This document shows positions 5,550 to 5,745 of a stretch of DNA of 5,745 nucleotides, one piece after another. The notes under the pieces were generated by a model. That model did not search any database, was not told the DNA's origin, and saw only the letters and a program-made list of their open reading frames with translations. The stretch spans positions 1 to 5,745 of the forward strand of contig CALPZT020000118.1 of assembly GCA_943328365.2 (NCBI GenBank), written 5' to 3'. The stretch is from Bifidobacterium breve. GTDB lineage: Bacteria; Actinomycetota; Actinomycetes; S36-B12. The translations under genes were made by a program, and so were the position numbers. Numbering within the stretch: position 1 is the stretch's first letter; the number at the start of each line of letters is the position of its first letter.

Positions 5550-5579
5550 CCTGCCGGCAAGCCCTTCGAGGGAGGCAGG
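5550..5579 (+). terminator. Possible orn transcript-end hairpin (no T-run)
   Basis: CCTGCC (5550-5555) pairs with GGCAGG (5574-5579), and inside it CCCT (5562-5565) pairs with AGGG (5569-5572) around TCG. It lies 57 bp after the orn stop codon. The lack of a T-run makes it an atypical terminator, though high-GC actinobacteria often use such hairpins. Confidence 0.35.
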
Positions 5580-5611
5580 TGCGAGCGCGGACCCGAGTTG
5601 GGTATCCTTGC

Positions 5612-5631
5612 CATCTCGCAAGCGCGAGATG
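5612..5631 (+). other. Perfect stem-loop upstream of tRNA-His
   Basis: CATCTCGC and GCGAGATG form a perfect 8-bp stem around the loop AAGC, 35 bp before the tRNA. It could be a second transcript-end hairpin for orn or part of the tRNA precursor. The perfect palindrome GCGTGC-GCACGC (5640-5651) follows 8 bp later. Confidence 0.45.
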
Positions 5632-5666
5632 ACCGGTGAGCGTGCGCACGCATCAACGCCGGGCAT

Positions 5667-5743
5667 GGTGGGTGTAGCTCAGCTGGTAGAGCACCTGGTT
5701 GTGGTCCAGGACGCCGCGGGTTCAAGTCCCGTCACTCACCCCA
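5667..5743 (+). tRNA. tRNA-His (anticodon GTG)
   Basis: A full cloverleaf can be drawn. The acceptor arm is GTGGGTG (5668-5674) with CACTCAC (5733-5739), including one G-T pair. The D arm is GCTC/GAGC, the anticodon stem is CCTGG/CCAGG (5694-5698 and 5706-5710) with anticodon GTG at 5701-5703, and the T arm encloses TTCAAGT. The His-specific identity pair is present: an extra G at -1 (5667) opposite C73 (5740). CCA is encoded (5741-5743). Confidence 0.97.
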
Positions 5744-5745
5744 CC

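Larger units (their letters stand above)
5494..5666. other. Non-coding spacer with several inverted repeats between orn and tRNA-His
   Basis: I see no credible gene here. From left to right it holds a small AGGC-GGAC-GCCT hairpin (5514-5525), a nested hairpin (5550-5579), an 8-bp stem-loop (5612-5631) and a perfect 12-bp palindrome (5640-5651). These probably end the orn transcript and surround the tRNA promoter, but no T-run or clear promoter boxes confirm it. Confidence 0.55.

Noticed and set aside
5598..5608. Possible tRNA promoter: TATCCT at 5603-5608
   Set aside because: No acceptable -35 element at the right spacing, and it would place the start about 50 nt before the tRNA; not strong enough to annotate.

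Overview
The window is high-GC DNA with dense, mostly ATG-started genes. Its gene order, with oligoribonuclease directly upstream of tRNA-His, and a DosR/DevR-like operator in front of a tandem universal stress protein gene both suggest an actinobacterium (Actinomycetota). This is an inference from composition and gene content; no lineage marker such as rRNA is present.

Left half (1-3390, all minus strand). Reading in the direction of transcription, the genes are a PlsC-type acyltransferase (3390-2629), a membrane GGDEF diguanylate cyclase (2452-1616), a GAF-LuxR transcription factor (1600-740), and an EAL-domain protein that runs off the left edge (553 to beyond 1). The cyclase and the regulator are 15 bp apart and look co-transcribed. 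The EAL gene is separated from the regulator by 186 bp holding three consecutive hairpins. A 13-nt G run lies 4 nt upstream of the cyclase start codon.

Right half (3391-5743, plus strand). A divergent intergenic region carries four alternating GGGAC/GTCCC half-sites, one pair of which closely matches the mycobacterial DosR box. Downstream are a two-domain universal stress protein, a two-CBS-domain protein overlapping it by ATGA, and oligoribonuclease (orn) 9 bp further on. A 173-bp spacer with several hairpins then leads to tRNA-His(GTG), complete with encoded CCA.

How it fits together. The left side can make c-di-GMP (GGDEF) and probably break it to pGpG (EAL); Orn on the right is the enzyme family that turns pGpG into GMP. 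The USP plus CBS pair behind a DosR-like operator resembles members of the mycobacterial dormancy regulon. The most checkable novelties are the DosR-like operator, the homopolymer at the cyclase start, and the structured leader of the EAL gene. I found no mobile element, CRISPR array or clearly unknown protein family.
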